DNA of 64,000 nt, taken from contig NZ_LT635492.1 of assembly GCF_900120405.1 (NCBI RefSeq), forward strand, positions 56,723-120,722, read 5' to 3'. Below the pieces are notes generated by a model. It had not been told where the DNA came from. It searched no databases and saw only the letters and a program-made list of their open reading frames with translations. The translations under genes and the position numbers were made by a program. Below, piece by piece: positions 24,741 to 33,267 of this stretch. Source of the stretch: Urinicoccus massiliensis. GTDB lineage: Bacteria; Bacillota; Clostridia; Tissierellales; Peptoniphilaceae. How positions within the stretch are numbered: position 1 is the stretch's first letter; every line of letters begins with the position of its first letter.

Positions 24741-24866
24741 AAAAAAGCACCCATCGATAGATGGATGCAAGTTTAATATGTATCCATCGTACAAGCATTA
24801 GCACCTTTCCAAAAGGTAGGTTGCTGAAGGGTCGATGAGCTTGTCTCTCGCCTTCTCTTTATGGTA
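24741..24866 (-). promoter_or_regulatory. SAM-I (S-box) riboswitch with terminator
   Basis: Read on the minus strand from 24866: GAGAAGGCGAGAGACAAGCU, then CAUCGACCCUUCAGCAACC, a small P3 (ACCUUUUGGAAAGGU) and GGUGCUAAUGC. This follows the S-box order; GAAGG pairs with CCUUC and GAG with CUC for P2, and the GCAACC...GGUGCUAAU core is diagnostic. Downstream, GAUGGAU can pair with AUCCAUC (antiterminator). Alternatively GCAUCCAUC pairs with GAUGGGUGC followed by six U (terminator). SAM binding should therefore switch the downstream gene off. Confidence 0.85.
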
Positions 24867-25201
24867 ATTTCATTTTATCACATTTCATTTCACTTGGCAA
24901 AATAGATATTTTGGATAAAGGGTTGCAATCTATACGACTGATTTTTCCGGCAAAGATGTCACTTTTTCATGGATAAAAACCCTTCTTCTAGACTTGTTAA
25001 AAGAAGAAGTCAAAGCACTTACACTTGTAGGTGCTTTTTAATTTTTAGAAGAAGGTAGTAGGTTTTTTCAAAAAATTTTAACCCGATACAATAGTTCAAT
25101 AAAAGAAGACAATTTATAAGCAAATCTATAAGACAGAATAAAAATCCTAAAAATAGGGTATGATAGTAAATAGAAATCAAATAAAAAAAAGGAGGAAAAG
25201 T
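24867..25201. other. Intergenic region between divergent units
   Basis: It holds the upstream part of the leftward riboswitch transcript and the leader of the rightward SDR gene, plus the terminator-like hairpin noted separately. No gene is supported. Confidence 0.5.
25013..25040 (+). terminator. Terminator-like hairpin
   Basis: AGCACTTAC and GTAGGTGCT form a stem followed by TTTTT. No rightward gene is directly upstream, so it may end a decayed unit or attenuate the SDR leader. Confidence 0.6.
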
Positions 25202-25960
25202 ATGAGATTCGAAAATAAAGTTCTTGTGGTTACTGGGGCTTCTTCCGGTGTTGGTAGGGCGACTAGCCTGATGGCAGCCAAAGAAGGAGCCAAGATTTAT
25301 GTAGTGGCTAGAAGGGAAGAAAGGCTCCTTGCCCTTGCAGAGGAAGTAAAGTCCCTAGGCTGTAAAGGCCAAGTCATTCCTGTGACTTGCGATATTTCTA
25401 AGCCAGAAGACGTAGACAGGCTCTTTGAAAAAGTAAAAAGCGAAAACGACAAGTTGGACGTCCTCATTGCCAATGCTGGTGTCATGGATAAATTCGAACC
25501 AGTAACCACCTGTACAGAAGAAAATCTGGACCGGATTTTCTCCATTAATGTCAAGGGAACCTTCCGACTCTTCAAGGGTGCAATTCCCCTTATGAAGGAT
25601 GGCGGGGCCATTGTGGCTACCACCTCCATTGCGGGTATCCGGGGTGGCAAGGCCGGAGTGGCCTATACCATGTCCAAGAGTGCCATCCATGGCCTGGTGA
25701 AAAATACATCAGCCATGTATGCAAACGACAAGGTTCGTTGCAATGCAGTAGCCCCTGGTGGGATTGCCACTGAAATCCTGGAAAACTTAAGCGATGTAGA
25801 CGAAAAGGGTATGGAAGTGGTTATGAGAGGACCAAAACTCGACAAGATGGTGGCCAGCGCTGAAGAAATTGCTGAAAACCTCCTCTTCCTTGCATCAGAC
25901 CAAGCGTCAAATATCACAGGACAGATCCTGGTGTCCGACGGCGGTCTGACTGTTATGTAG
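25202..25960 (+). CDS. Short-chain dehydrogenase/reductase
   Basis: A 252-residue classical SDR. The cofactor loop is TGASSGVGRA (residues 11-20). NAG occurs in IANAGVMD, the catalytic serine lies in ATTSIAGI, and YTMSK holds the Tyr and Lys. The C-terminal segment ITGQILVSDGGLTVM is typical of FabG-like enzymes. ARREERL after the second strand suggests NADP preference. The start at 25202 follows AAAGGAGG; the longer frame from 25160 lacks a site. It is monocistronic with a terminator directly after. The substrate (3-ketoacyl, sugar or steroid alcohol) cannot be told. Confidence 0.88.
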   Translation: MRFENKVLVVTGASSGVGRATSLMAAKEGAKIYVVARREERLLALAEEVKSLGCKGQVIPVTCDISKPEDVDRLFEKVKSENDKLDVLIANAGVMDKFEPVTTCTEENLDRIFSINVKGTFRLFKGAIPLMKDGGAIVATTSIAGIRGGKAGVAYTMSKSAIHGLVKNTSAMYANDKVRCNAVAPGGIATEILENLSDVDEKGMEVVMRGPKLDKMVASAEEIAENLLFLASDQASNITGQILVSDGGLTVM

Positions 25961-25973
25961 GTCATAAGAACTA

Positions 25974-26004
25974 AAAGAGCTTGTCTTTGACAGGCTCTTT
26001 TTCT
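25974..26004 (+). terminator. Rho-independent terminator
   Basis: AAGAGCTTGTC and GACAGGCTCTT form the stem, followed by TTTCTTTT. It closes the SDR gene. Confidence 0.9.
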
Positions 26005-26107
26005 TTTAAAGCACTTTGAAAAAAGATTTTAAAAATAATCTAGAGCCAGGGAGGACCTGTTTCCACCTACTGGCTATACAAGTGAAAAAAACCACCAGCT
26101 AATTTTT

Positions 26108-26139
26108 CAAAAAAATCAGGGCTCCCAGGGGAAGCCCTA
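26108..26139 (-). terminator. Terminator of the two-sensor operon
   Basis: On the minus strand AGGGCTTCC and GGGAGCCCT form a stem followed by GATTTTTTT, about 25 bp after the response-regulator stop. Confidence 0.8.
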
Positions 26140-26165
26140 TTTTCTATGTTTGATAAAATTTCAGC

Positions 26166-26792
26166 CTAGTCGTCCTCAATGACAAAACCCGTAATACGTG
26201 ACTGTATTGCAAGTTGAGTTCGCGTTTTAAATCCTGTCTTGCTAAGGAGGTGGGCTATGTGCGTTTTGACTGTGTTTTCCGATATGCCTAATTTACTTGC
26301 AATTTCATCGTTGCCCACTCCTGTTGTGAGAAGGCGAAGGACCTGGATCTCTCTTGGAGTAAGTTGTGACGAGCTTACCTGTCCCAGCTTGACTTCAGGT
26401 GTTTCGTCGGGATAGATGGATTCTCCATTTAATGTTCTTTCAATAATTTCTAAGATGGTCTCTTCAGACACTTCCTTGTACCAAAAACTTTCGATACCAA
26501 TTTCTTTTGCCCTATCCATCCAGGATACTTCCGGCATGCTGGTAACGGCGATGATTTTAAGTTCCGGCTTTAGCTTCTTGATCTTTTCTGCTGCATCGAG
26601 GCCGTTTGAACCATCCTGCATCAGTATGTCCATAATAACCAGGTCGAGTTTAGTATTTAGCACATAGGTATCTGCAAACATGGCGGTATCGACGCAGTAG
26701 ACCACTTCGTAGTCGGGGCATTGGCTGATGTATAGTTTAAACATTTCTCTGGAGACGAACTGATCGTCTACAATCATTATTTTATAGGTCAT
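26166..26792 (-). CDS. NarL/FixJ-type response regulator
   Basis: A 208-residue regulator. The receiver domain has IVDDQ, phospho-acceptor Asp55 (VIMDIL), switch Thr (VTS) and Lys106. The LuxR-type helix-turn-helix has LTPREIQVLRLLTTGVGNDE and ISENTVKTHIAHLL. It is the last gene of a three-gene leftward operon and overlaps the kinase gene by 11 bp. A plausible target is the duplicated leader found in front of the rightward genes at 29943 and 33268, because these flank the operon and share an upstream motif; this is inference. Confidence 0.9.
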   Translation of the reverse strand: MTYKIMIVDDQFVSREMFKLYISQCPDYEVVYCVDTAMFADTYVLNTKLDLVIMDILMQDGSNGLDAAEKIKKLKPELKIIAVTSMPEVSWMDRAKEIGIESFWYKEVSEETILEIIERTLNGESIYPDETPEVKLGQVSSSQLTPREIQVLRLLTTGVGNDEIASKLGISENTVKTHIAHLLSKTGFKTRTQLAIQSRITGFVIEDD

Positions 26793-28071
26793 AGTTTCCT
26801 CCTTTTGGCCAGGATAGGTCCAAGGTGAATTGTGGATTAAGTTCTATATTCATCTTGCCACCAAAACTTTTGATCCTTTGATGGATGTTTTTGAGTCCGC
26901 CCTTTTCTTTTATCGGTTCTTTAGATGGGATGCCGTCGTTTCTTATCTTGCAATAGATATTTAAATCGCCTTCATCTAACTTAATCCATAGATTTTTAGC
27001 TTGACCGTGGCGAATGGCATTGTTAAGTGCCTCGTGAACTATATCGACCAAGAGAGTTAGATCGCCTTCGTCCTTAGGAGTTTCGCCGTCCAAGTGGACA
27101 GCAACTCCTATATCTTTTGCGGTGGAGATCAGTTTTTCGAAATTTGCTTCATTCTTCGAAGAATCTTCCTTTTCACTTAAGAAATCATCTTTTTCATTGA
27201 GCATTACGAGACTCTCCATCCATAAGTTTATGAGTTTGTCCCGATCTTCCTTGGTCTTTTTGTCCATATCCAAGTATCGTTTAAAATAGATTAGAGACTG
27301 ACCGATCTTGTCGTGGATTTTGATTTTTGCCTGCAAGATTTCCTTCTGCCTCGTGTACTCTGCCACGTTCTTTTGGTATTCTTTGAGACTTTTGTTAATC
27401 TTTTCAATCTGTCTATTCTTTTCTTCGATCTCTTGGTACAGACCCCACTCAAGGGTGATTTTATATGCCAAGGTTTCCCTCAAATTGTCGTGAATGAGTA
27501 TTTTTATATACCAAATATCTCCCAGAGCTTCTACTATGAGGGGATCTCGTTGCAAGATGCGGGCTTCCTTTTTTATTTTATTGTTTTTTATATCTTCTGC
27601 ACAGACCACATCGTTTACTAGCATGTTTCCGAAGACTGCATAGCTAATATCCTGCATTGCTCTGTTGACCAAGAGGGGCCTACCGTCCAACCTTGAAAAA
27701 CAGATACCATCAGGAAGATTGTCCATACTTTCCTTGATAGAGTTTTTGCCGATGGTGTTTTTAATACTCTTTGTAAAACTTATAGTAAAGATAATTTCAA
27801 GGGAGCAGAGGAACAAATCGAAGATTATAAATAAGTAAATGGGAAGGTCTAACATAGGTTTTGCAATGTAGAGTCTGCCGGTTCCAATCTCTGCCAAAAT
27901 TTGTATCGAGAAAAAACTCAATGAAAAGATGAATAAACTATGTATAAAATACTTGGCATGTACTTTACTATTTGCTGTATCGACAACAATCTTTACACCT
28001 GCAACTAAGATAATGGTGTTAAAGATAAATAAAAGGGCAAGTTGATAGATGTTTAGATTTATAAGAGTCAT
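26782..28071 (-). CDS. Sensor histidine kinase
   Basis: A 429-residue kinase. Residues 1-100 hold three hydrophobic segments. A PAS-like region (DNLPDGICFSRLDGRPLLVN, about residues 117-137) is followed by a long coiled coil (about 210-250). The HisKA_3-like H-box is KIHDKIGQSLIYFKRYL (His253). The ATPase domain has VHEALNNAIRHGQAK (N-box) and a Gly-containing KGGLKNIHQRI (G-box). It overlaps the regulator gene by 11 bp and the first gene by 4 bp. It is probably the true kinase for the regulator, with the 7TM protein as a co-sensor. Confidence 0.88.
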   Translation of the reverse strand: MTLINLNIYQLALLFIFNTIILVAGVKIVVDTANSKVHAKYFIHSLFIFSLSFFSIQILAEIGTGRLYIAKPMLDLPIYLFIIFDLFLCSLEIIFTISFTKSIKNTIGKNSIKESMDNLPDGICFSRLDGRPLLVNRAMQDISYAVFGNMLVNDVVCAEDIKNNKIKKEARILQRDPLIVEALGDIWYIKILIHDNLRETLAYKITLEWGLYQEIEEKNRQIEKINKSLKEYQKNVAEYTRQKEILQAKIKIHDKIGQSLIYFKRYLDMDKKTKEDRDKLINLWMESLVMLNEKDDFLSEKEDSSKNEANFEKLISTAKDIGVAVHLDGETPKDEGDLTLLVDIVHEALNNAIRHGQAKNLWIKLDEGDLNIYCKIRNDGIPSKEPIKEKGGLKNIHQRIKSFGGKMNIELNPQFTLDLSWPKGGNYDL

Positions 28072-29723
28072 AGATGCCTCCTTCTAAGAGAAATACATAA
28101 ATTTATTTCATCCTCTGTTAGGTCCTCATCAATCAATATTCCGCGATTAGCATAGGTGTCTTTATATTTACTTAAGAAAGATTTCGGTTCTACGCCGGTA
28201 ATTCTAATACTTAGGGTAGGTATACGGTCCTTTCTATATAGACTCACCTGGAGAATGTCGATTTCAGGCATATAAAATTCTAAAGCATATTGAAAAATTT
28301 CGTAGAGATTAAGACAGTACTTGGCATCGAACATCCCGCTCAGTTCCCAATCTATATAGGTATTTACATCGCTTAGTTTCAAATAGTCGAGGGATTCAGA
28401 AAATGCAAGTCTTAGCTCTGCAAGCTCTAGAATCTTTTTATTCTTCGTAATAAGGAATAGATTGGAATATCTCTTTATATACACGTCTAGAAAACATGCG
28501 TGTTTTAATTTTATCTCAAACAATTCTTCATCTTCAGGTAGGTGCATCAAGATGTATTTAAGCTGATTAAATTGAGGTCTCAGCTTCATGAGAATATGCT
28601 CTCTAATCTCTCTTTGTTCCTCCACCTGAATCATATTCTTCTCCAAGGCGTTCTTCGCCCTTAGAAGTTCGTTTTCGTTTAGCATGTCTTCGCTCAGGGA
28701 AAGGAGTTTTCTCTTTAGATTGTTGAAATCGCTAAAATCTACAAACCAAAAAGATTTACCACCCTTGATCTTTGCACTTTCAAGCATGGTATTTTCATCG
28801 ATAAAAATTGGATTTAATAGTGCATCTTCAATGAGATATGGCTCGATATCTCTATACATTTTTGGGCTGAAGATCATTTTGCCATTTAAGTCCATAATCC
28901 CAATATTTAGAGAAGAAAGCTGCAAGAATGATTCATATCCTCTGTTGGAAGGTAGAAGCCGCATAAATACCAGGGATTCAATAAATAATACCACCATTAA
29001 GATATTGAATTCTGCACTTTTGAAAATAATTTTAAAGTATTCGAAATTTTTCCAACCAATCATGTATAGAAAAGTATATAGACCCCAGATGATAAGTATA
29101 AAGATAGGCAGATTTACAGAAGCTAAATTTCTATTTTTAAAGGAAGGAAGCATTGTAAATACTAAAGTGCATAGAGAAAGGAGTCCTATGTAGATAATTA
29201 CGAAATAAAATACGGGGCCATACATGTGGAGGCCCCTTACATTGGGGTCAAGAGAGAAGACGAGTCCGTGGTAGTCGTTGGTTAGGATCAGGATTGCAGT
29301 TATGTAAGTAGGTATCCAAAGAAGCTTCCAATGCTTGCTTATATTTTCTCTCTCTGATTTACCGACGTGAAGAGAAGTGAGGAACACGAGATGAGTTAAA
29401 ACAAGTGGAAAGACAAAGTAGAAATTTCTTATAAGTCTTACTGCGTCTTCATTTCCAATCAAAATTTCGTACTTAACAGTCCTCACCGTAAGGTAACAGA
29501 TGAGAAGTATGCCGATGAGTTTAAATTTTGTGACGATAGAATGTCTAAGGACTCTACTGATCATATTGTGCATCCACAAGAAAATGACAACTGTATAGAG
29601 AACAAGCACCATGGTATGCACAGGGAAATTCACTAAATTATAAAAATCCAAAGCATGCAAAAGGCATGCGGCTAAAACCAAAAATATAGAAACGATATAA
29701 CTAATGATTTCTTTGCGATACAT
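28068..29723 (-). CDS. 7TM sensor protein resembling a histidine kinase without its H-box
   Basis: A 551-residue protein. The first 255 residues hold about eight hydrophobic segments of the His-kinase 7TM sensor type, with the NDYHGLVFSLD motif usual for this family. A PAS-like segment (LQLSSLNIGIMDLNGKMIF), a coiled coil (EMLNEN to REIREHIL) and a C-terminal region follow. At the expected phosphorylation site there is EIREHILMKLRPQFNQL, and the ATPase motifs are degenerate (LYEIFQYALEFY in place of an N-box; no G-boxes). It is therefore more likely a ligand receptor partnering the next kinase than an active kinase. It overlaps the next gene by 4 bp. Confidence 0.75.
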   Translation of the reverse strand: MYRKEIISYIVSIFLVLAACLLHALDFYNLVNFPVHTMVLVLYTVVIFLWMHNMISRVLRHSIVTKFKLIGILLICYLTVRTVKYEILIGNEDAVRLIRNFYFVFPLVLTHLVFLTSLHVGKSERENISKHWKLLWIPTYITAILILTNDYHGLVFSLDPNVRGLHMYGPVFYFVIIYIGLLSLCTLVFTMLPSFKNRNLASVNLPIFILIIWGLYTFLYMIGWKNFEYFKIIFKSAEFNILMVVLFIESLVFMRLLPSNRGYESFLQLSSLNIGIMDLNGKMIFSPKMYRDIEPYLIEDALLNPIFIDENTMLESAKIKGGKSFWFVDFSDFNNLKRKLLSLSEDMLNENELLRAKNALEKNMIQVEEQREIREHILMKLRPQFNQLKYILMHLPEDEELFEIKLKHACFLDVYIKRYSNLFLITKNKKILELAELRLAFSESLDYLKLSDVNTYIDWELSGMFDAKYCLNLYEIFQYALEFYMPEIDILQVSLYRKDRIPTLSIRITGVEPKSFLSKYKDTYANRGILIDEDLTEDEINLCISLRRRHL

Positions 29724-29865
29724 AGCACCCTCCTTCCAAAAATGAAATAAAATTTACTCGATTGGTAATTTAACAAAATAAAGAAATGATTAAACTAATT
29801 ATATCAAAAAGAATATATTTATTCTAATTCGAAAAAAATTAAAAAAAAATCATACTTTCGGGTGA

Positions 29866-29942
29866 TGTGCAAAAGAAAATAATTTTGTAAGATAAAGACA
29901 GAAAGTGAAAAATGGTTCCATACAAGCAATAAGGAGGGATTT
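29866..29942 (+). promoter_or_regulatory. Leader/promoter repeat, copy A
   Basis: The block CTTTCGGGTGATGTGCAAAA, a T-rich stretch, TAAGATAAAGA, AGAAAG, then CCATACAAG and AAGGAGGG recurs at 33179-33267 in front of the large surface-protein gene with only scattered changes. Conservation extends from an upstream element (TCGGGTGATGTGC) through a probable -10 (TAAGAT) to the ribosome site, so it is likely a shared promoter with a common operator. Confidence 0.7.
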
Positions 29943-30101
29943 GTGGCAAAGAAACAGAAGAAAATTAAACTCCTACTAGTGATTCTCGTGGCAATACTTC
30001 TGACTGGATTTAAAGAAGCAAGTGAAGTAAAGATTTATGTAAATGGCAAGCGAATTAAATCAGACCAGCCACCGATCATTAAGACTAGCAGAACCTTATA
30101 A
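29943..30101 (+). pseudogene. Truncated stalk-domain secreted protein
   Basis: GTG at 29943, after AAGGAGGG, opens a 52-codon frame. It encodes a signal peptide (KIKLLLVILVAILLTGF) and the beginning of a copper amine oxidase N-like stalk domain (VKIYVNGKRIKSDQPPIIK). It stops at SRTL, where related domains continue VPIRA. A neighbouring frame continues as NETGTMVLKYKLVSDTFERI to a stop at 30164-30166, suggesting a deletion plus frameshift. It is probably the dead relative of the surface protein at 33268. Confidence 0.65.
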
Positions 30102-30192
30102 ACGAAACTGGAACCATGGTCTTAAAATATAAGCTGGTAAGCGATACATTTGAAAGAATTTATTAAAAATTATTTAATTTAAGGAGGAAAAC

Positions 30193-31482
30193 ATGGGATT
30201 TATCAAAGCATTTACAGGCGCATTAGGCGGCACATTCGCAGATCAATGGAAAGATTTTTACGGACCCATGGAAGGAGCCCCGGCAACTGCGGCAGTGTTT
30301 CCGGGAGTAGCAATGGGGACGAACAAGGATAGAGGAGAAAATTACAAAGGAAATGACAATGTAATTACCAATGGAACCAGGGTCATCGTTCCGGAAGGAA
30401 CCGCCCTCGTAACCATCCAAGACGGAGCAATCACCGGCATCATTACAGAAATAGGCGGATATATTTACAGCACAGACGATCCAAATTCAAAATCCATATT
30501 TTCAGGGGACGGACTGATGGACTCCTTAGTCAAAACATCCTGGGAAAAATTTAAGTTTGGAGGCATACCGGCCACGAACCAACTGCTCTTCTATGTAAAC
30601 CTAAAAGAAATACCAAACAATCGATTTGGAACGCAAAGTGAAATCTATTGGGACGACGCCTTCTTCGGCACCCAAGTAGGAGCAGTAACCAGAGGAACAT
30701 ACACGCTTCAAATCGTGGACCCAATCTTATTTTTAAAAAATTTCGTTCCGGTTAAATATCTAAGTTCCGGAGCGCCAGCCTTCGATTTAAGCGATATGGA
30801 TAACGAAGCTTCAGAACAACTATTTAACGAAGTAGTTGGCAGTCTATCAGCAGCATTTTCAAACTATACCAACGACCCAACCAGGGGCAATAGGATGAGC
30901 AAGATCCAAGGAGATCAAATTGGATTTGCAAAATCTCTATCAGCTGCAGTTGAAGACGGTTACGAATGGAGAACCACCCGCGGTTTAGAAATTGTGAAGA
31001 CAGCCATCTTAGCCATCGAATATGACGAAGACACCAAGGAAATGATGAAGGATGTCAAGAGAGCCGATGCACTTTCAGGCTCCCGTGGCAATTCATTTAT
31101 GCAACAATCAGTGGCAAGAGGTATGCAAGCCGCAGGAGAAAATGGTGGCGGAGCAAACATGGCATTTATGGGAATGGGCATGAACGCAGCAGGAAATATG
31201 ATGGGTGGAGTACAGCAGCCAAACGCAGGAAACTCCTACCAACCTAATTTCGGTGGCGGAATGAACCAAAACCAAGGATACCAAAACCAAGGATACCAAA
31301 ACCAAGGATACCAAAACCAAGGACAAAACCAAGGCTACTATGACCAAGGTCAAAACCAAGGACAAAGCCAACCACCGGAAGATCCAACAGAAAAATTAAT
31401 CAAGATGAAGAAACTTCTCGAAGCAGAAGTCATAAGCCAAGAAGAATTTGACAAGATGAAGAGAGAATTACTGGGACTATAG
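30193..31482 (+). CDS. SPFH-domain protein with C-terminal SHOCT
   Basis: A 429-residue protein of the YdjI-like SPFH (virion-core-like) group. The N-terminal SPFH/band-7 region spans about residues 40-275 (VIVPEGTALVTIQDGAITG, FFGTQVGAVTRGTYTLQIVD). A Gly/Met-rich linker and an Asn-Gln-Gly-Tyr repeat tract (four 15-bp units at about 31268-31330) lead to a C-terminal SHOCT motif (LKKLLEAEVISQEEFDKMK type, near residue 405). Such proteins assemble on the inner membrane as scaffolds. It lies 9 bp before the TFIIB-type zinc-ribbon gene; this pair is conserved in Firmicutes. AAGGAGG precedes the start. Confidence 0.88.
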   Translation: MGFIKAFTGALGGTFADQWKDFYGPMEGAPATAAVFPGVAMGTNKDRGENYKGNDNVITNGTRVIVPEGTALVTIQDGAITGIITEIGGYIYSTDDPNSKSIFSGDGLMDSLVKTSWEKFKFGGIPATNQLLFYVNLKEIPNNRFGTQSEIYWDDAFFGTQVGAVTRGTYTLQIVDPILFLKNFVPVKYLSSGAPAFDLSDMDNEASEQLFNEVVGSLSAAFSNYTNDPTRGNRMSKIQGDQIGFAKSLSAAVEDGYEWRTTRGLEIVKTAILAIEYDEDTKEMMKDVKRADALSGSRGNSFMQQSVARGMQAAGENGGGANMAFMGMGMNAAGNMMGGVQQPNAGNSYQPNFGGGMNQNQGYQNQGYQNQGYQNQGQNQGYYDQGQNQGQSQPPEDPTEKLIKMKKLLEAEVISQEEFDKMKRELLGL

Positions 31483-31490
31483 GTGATCTT

Positions 31491-33020
31491 ATGAAGGATG
31501 ATGTAAAGATAATAGATATGTCAAGCGACTTAAAAGACGGTCAGATCAAGTGTCCTAAGTGTGGCGCAACAGACATAGAGACCAACAACAAGACCGGTAA
31601 GCTCAGATGCAATTTCTGTAGAACTGAATTCGAACCGGAGCTCGCACCGGAAGACCAAGATATAAGCACATTGGAAGGAACCACCATGGGAAGTGGGGCA
31701 GCAGACATAGACGAAGCAGCGGAAAGCATGGTGACAGTTAAATGCGAAAGCTGTGGCGCAGAAGTCGTCATAGACACCAACACCACCACCCAAGCAAGGT
31801 GCCACTGGTGCCGCAACACACTATCTATCAACAATATCATACCCAATGGAGCAGTGCCGGATGTCATCCTTCCATTTAGCGTCACAAAGAGCGACGCACA
31901 AAGAGAAATAGAGGACTTCGTCAAACAGAGAAAATTCTTCGCCCATCCTAAATTTACAAGAGAGTTTACCACAGAGAATATCTGTGGAGTCTACCTTCCA
32001 TACATGCTGGTGGACGTCAACGCCCACATGCACCTAAGGGGCGAAGGCCAAATAGAAACGAATCGTTACGAAGTCGGCACAGGGGACGACAGACATACAG
32101 AGTACGACGCAGATAGCTACGCAATTGAAAGGGACTTCGATATATTTATAGACGATCTGTCCATAGAATCTTCCAGCGACAAATTGGACTACACAGCCCA
32201 GGACAAAACTACAAACATCATAAACGCCATCATGCCCTTTGACACAGAAAACTCTGTCAAGTTCAACGCCAACTACATGAAAGGCTACACATCAGAGAAG
32301 AGAGATAGCAATATCGATTTTCTAAGAGAAGCAGTCTTTGCACAAAGCTCCGACGTAGCAAGACTTGCGGCAAAGGAGACTGTGGAAGAATACGACAGAG
32401 GCGTAAGATGGGAAGACGAAGACTACAAGGTCAAAGGCGATTCCTGGAAGGCAGCCTACCTACCGGTGTGGCTCTACAGCTATATGCAAAAGAAAAACGG
32501 AAAAAACCTCCTTCACTACGTGGCAGTAAACGCAAGGACCAAGGAAACCATGGGCAGCGTACCAATAAACTTCACGAAACTATTCTTCGTCTCAGTATTA
32601 GTAGAAATTTTAGGCGGACTAGCAGCCTTTGTCTTAAATCTAGTGGCTGAAATGAGCATGTTTGACGATACAAAATTCCAAGACTCAAGACAGTTCTTCT
32701 GGTTGCTATTAGTATCAGGATTCGTCTTCTTCTTCACAATCTACGCAAGGTATAGAAACTCAGACGAAAGACACTACTACGAACTAGAAACCAAGCACGA
32801 AATAAGTAACCTAGTTTGCCAAGATAACTACTTAAGAAATATAAAAGGACTTGTAGAATCTTATATCAAAGGCGAAAACTCAAGTGAATTAAAGGGCAAC
32901 AGGCTCGATCTAACCAAGGACAAATACCTTAAAAAAGCAAAAGAAAAGGGAATCCTAGATGAAGTCGAAGAAAATAAAAAGAGGCTAAAGGAAACTTTTG
33001 ACAAGACGGAGGTAAAGTAA
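31491..33020 (+). CDS. TFIIB-type zinc-ribbon membrane protein (SPFH partner)
   Basis: A 509-residue protein. It has two N-terminal zinc ribbons (IKCPKCGATD with LRCNFCRTEF, and VKCESCGAEV with ARCHWCRNTL). A large soluble beta-rich domain spans about residues 120-345, two membrane segments lie near 363-385 and 402-420, and the tail is a charged coiled coil. It is the usual operon partner of YdjI-like SPFH proteins and probably localises with them at the membrane; the molecular role is unknown. The start follows AGGTGA, 9 bp after the SPFH gene. Confidence 0.85.
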   Translation: MKDDVKIIDMSSDLKDGQIKCPKCGATDIETNNKTGKLRCNFCRTEFEPELAPEDQDISTLEGTTMGSGAADIDEAAESMVTVKCESCGAEVVIDTNTTTQARCHWCRNTLSINNIIPNGAVPDVILPFSVTKSDAQREIEDFVKQRKFFAHPKFTREFTTENICGVYLPYMLVDVNAHMHLRGEGQIETNRYEVGTGDDRHTEYDADSYAIERDFDIFIDDLSIESSSDKLDYTAQDKTTNIINAIMPFDTENSVKFNANYMKGYTSEKRDSNIDFLREAVFAQSSDVARLAAKETVEEYDRGVRWEDEDYKVKGDSWKAAYLPVWLYSYMQKKNGKNLLHYVAVNARTKETMGSVPINFTKLFFVSVLVEILGGLAAFVLNLVAEMSMFDDTKFQDSRQFFWLLLVSGFVFFFTIYARYRNSDERHYYELETKHEISNLVCQDNYLRNIKGLVESYIKGENSSELKGNRLDLTKDKYLKKAKEKGILDEVEENKKRLKETFDKTEVK

Positions 33021-33048
33021 ACGGATTAGGAAATGAAAGGAGATCATT

Positions 33049-33189
33049 GTGGGACGATTCGGTAAAAAAGAAAAAATAGAAATAACCGATCACTTCCATA
33101 ATTCATACTCCTGGAAAAACGGGGAAGGACAAAGGCACTCCGCATTTGGGGTGGTTTTGTATTTTTTCAAATCTCATCCTTTCGGGTGA
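33049..33189 (+). pseudogene. Short 5' gene fragment ending in the leader repeat
   Basis: GTG at 33049 after AAAGGAG opens a 46-codon frame beginning GRFGKKEKIEITDHFHNSYS. It runs into leader repeat copy B, where it stops inside TTCGGGTGA. The opening resembles short zinc-ribbon/DUF4428-type starts such as the one at 40249, but nothing of a domain is left. It is probably a gene cut by the rearrangement that placed the leader here. Confidence 0.45.
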
Positions 33190-33267
33190 TGTGCAAAAGA
33201 AAAAATTTTATAAGATAAAGATAGAAAGCTAAGAATCCATTTCCATACAAGATAAGGAGGGGGAAAA
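33179..33267 (+). promoter_or_regulatory. Leader/promoter repeat, copy B
   Basis: This is the second copy of the block at 29866-29942: the upstream element CTTTCGGGTGATGTGCAAAA, probable -10 TAAGAT, AGAAAG, CCATACAAG and AAGGAGGG. It drives the large surface-protein gene. Confidence 0.7.

Noticed and set aside
31268-31340. Short tandem repeats as a CRISPR or minisatellite locus
   Set aside because: The 15-bp units are coding (Asn-Gln-Gly-Tyr linker of the SPFH protein).
32408-32650. Overlapping forward ORF in the zinc-ribbon gene
   Set aside because: Shadow frame of the well-supported 509-residue protein; composition is unlike a real protein.
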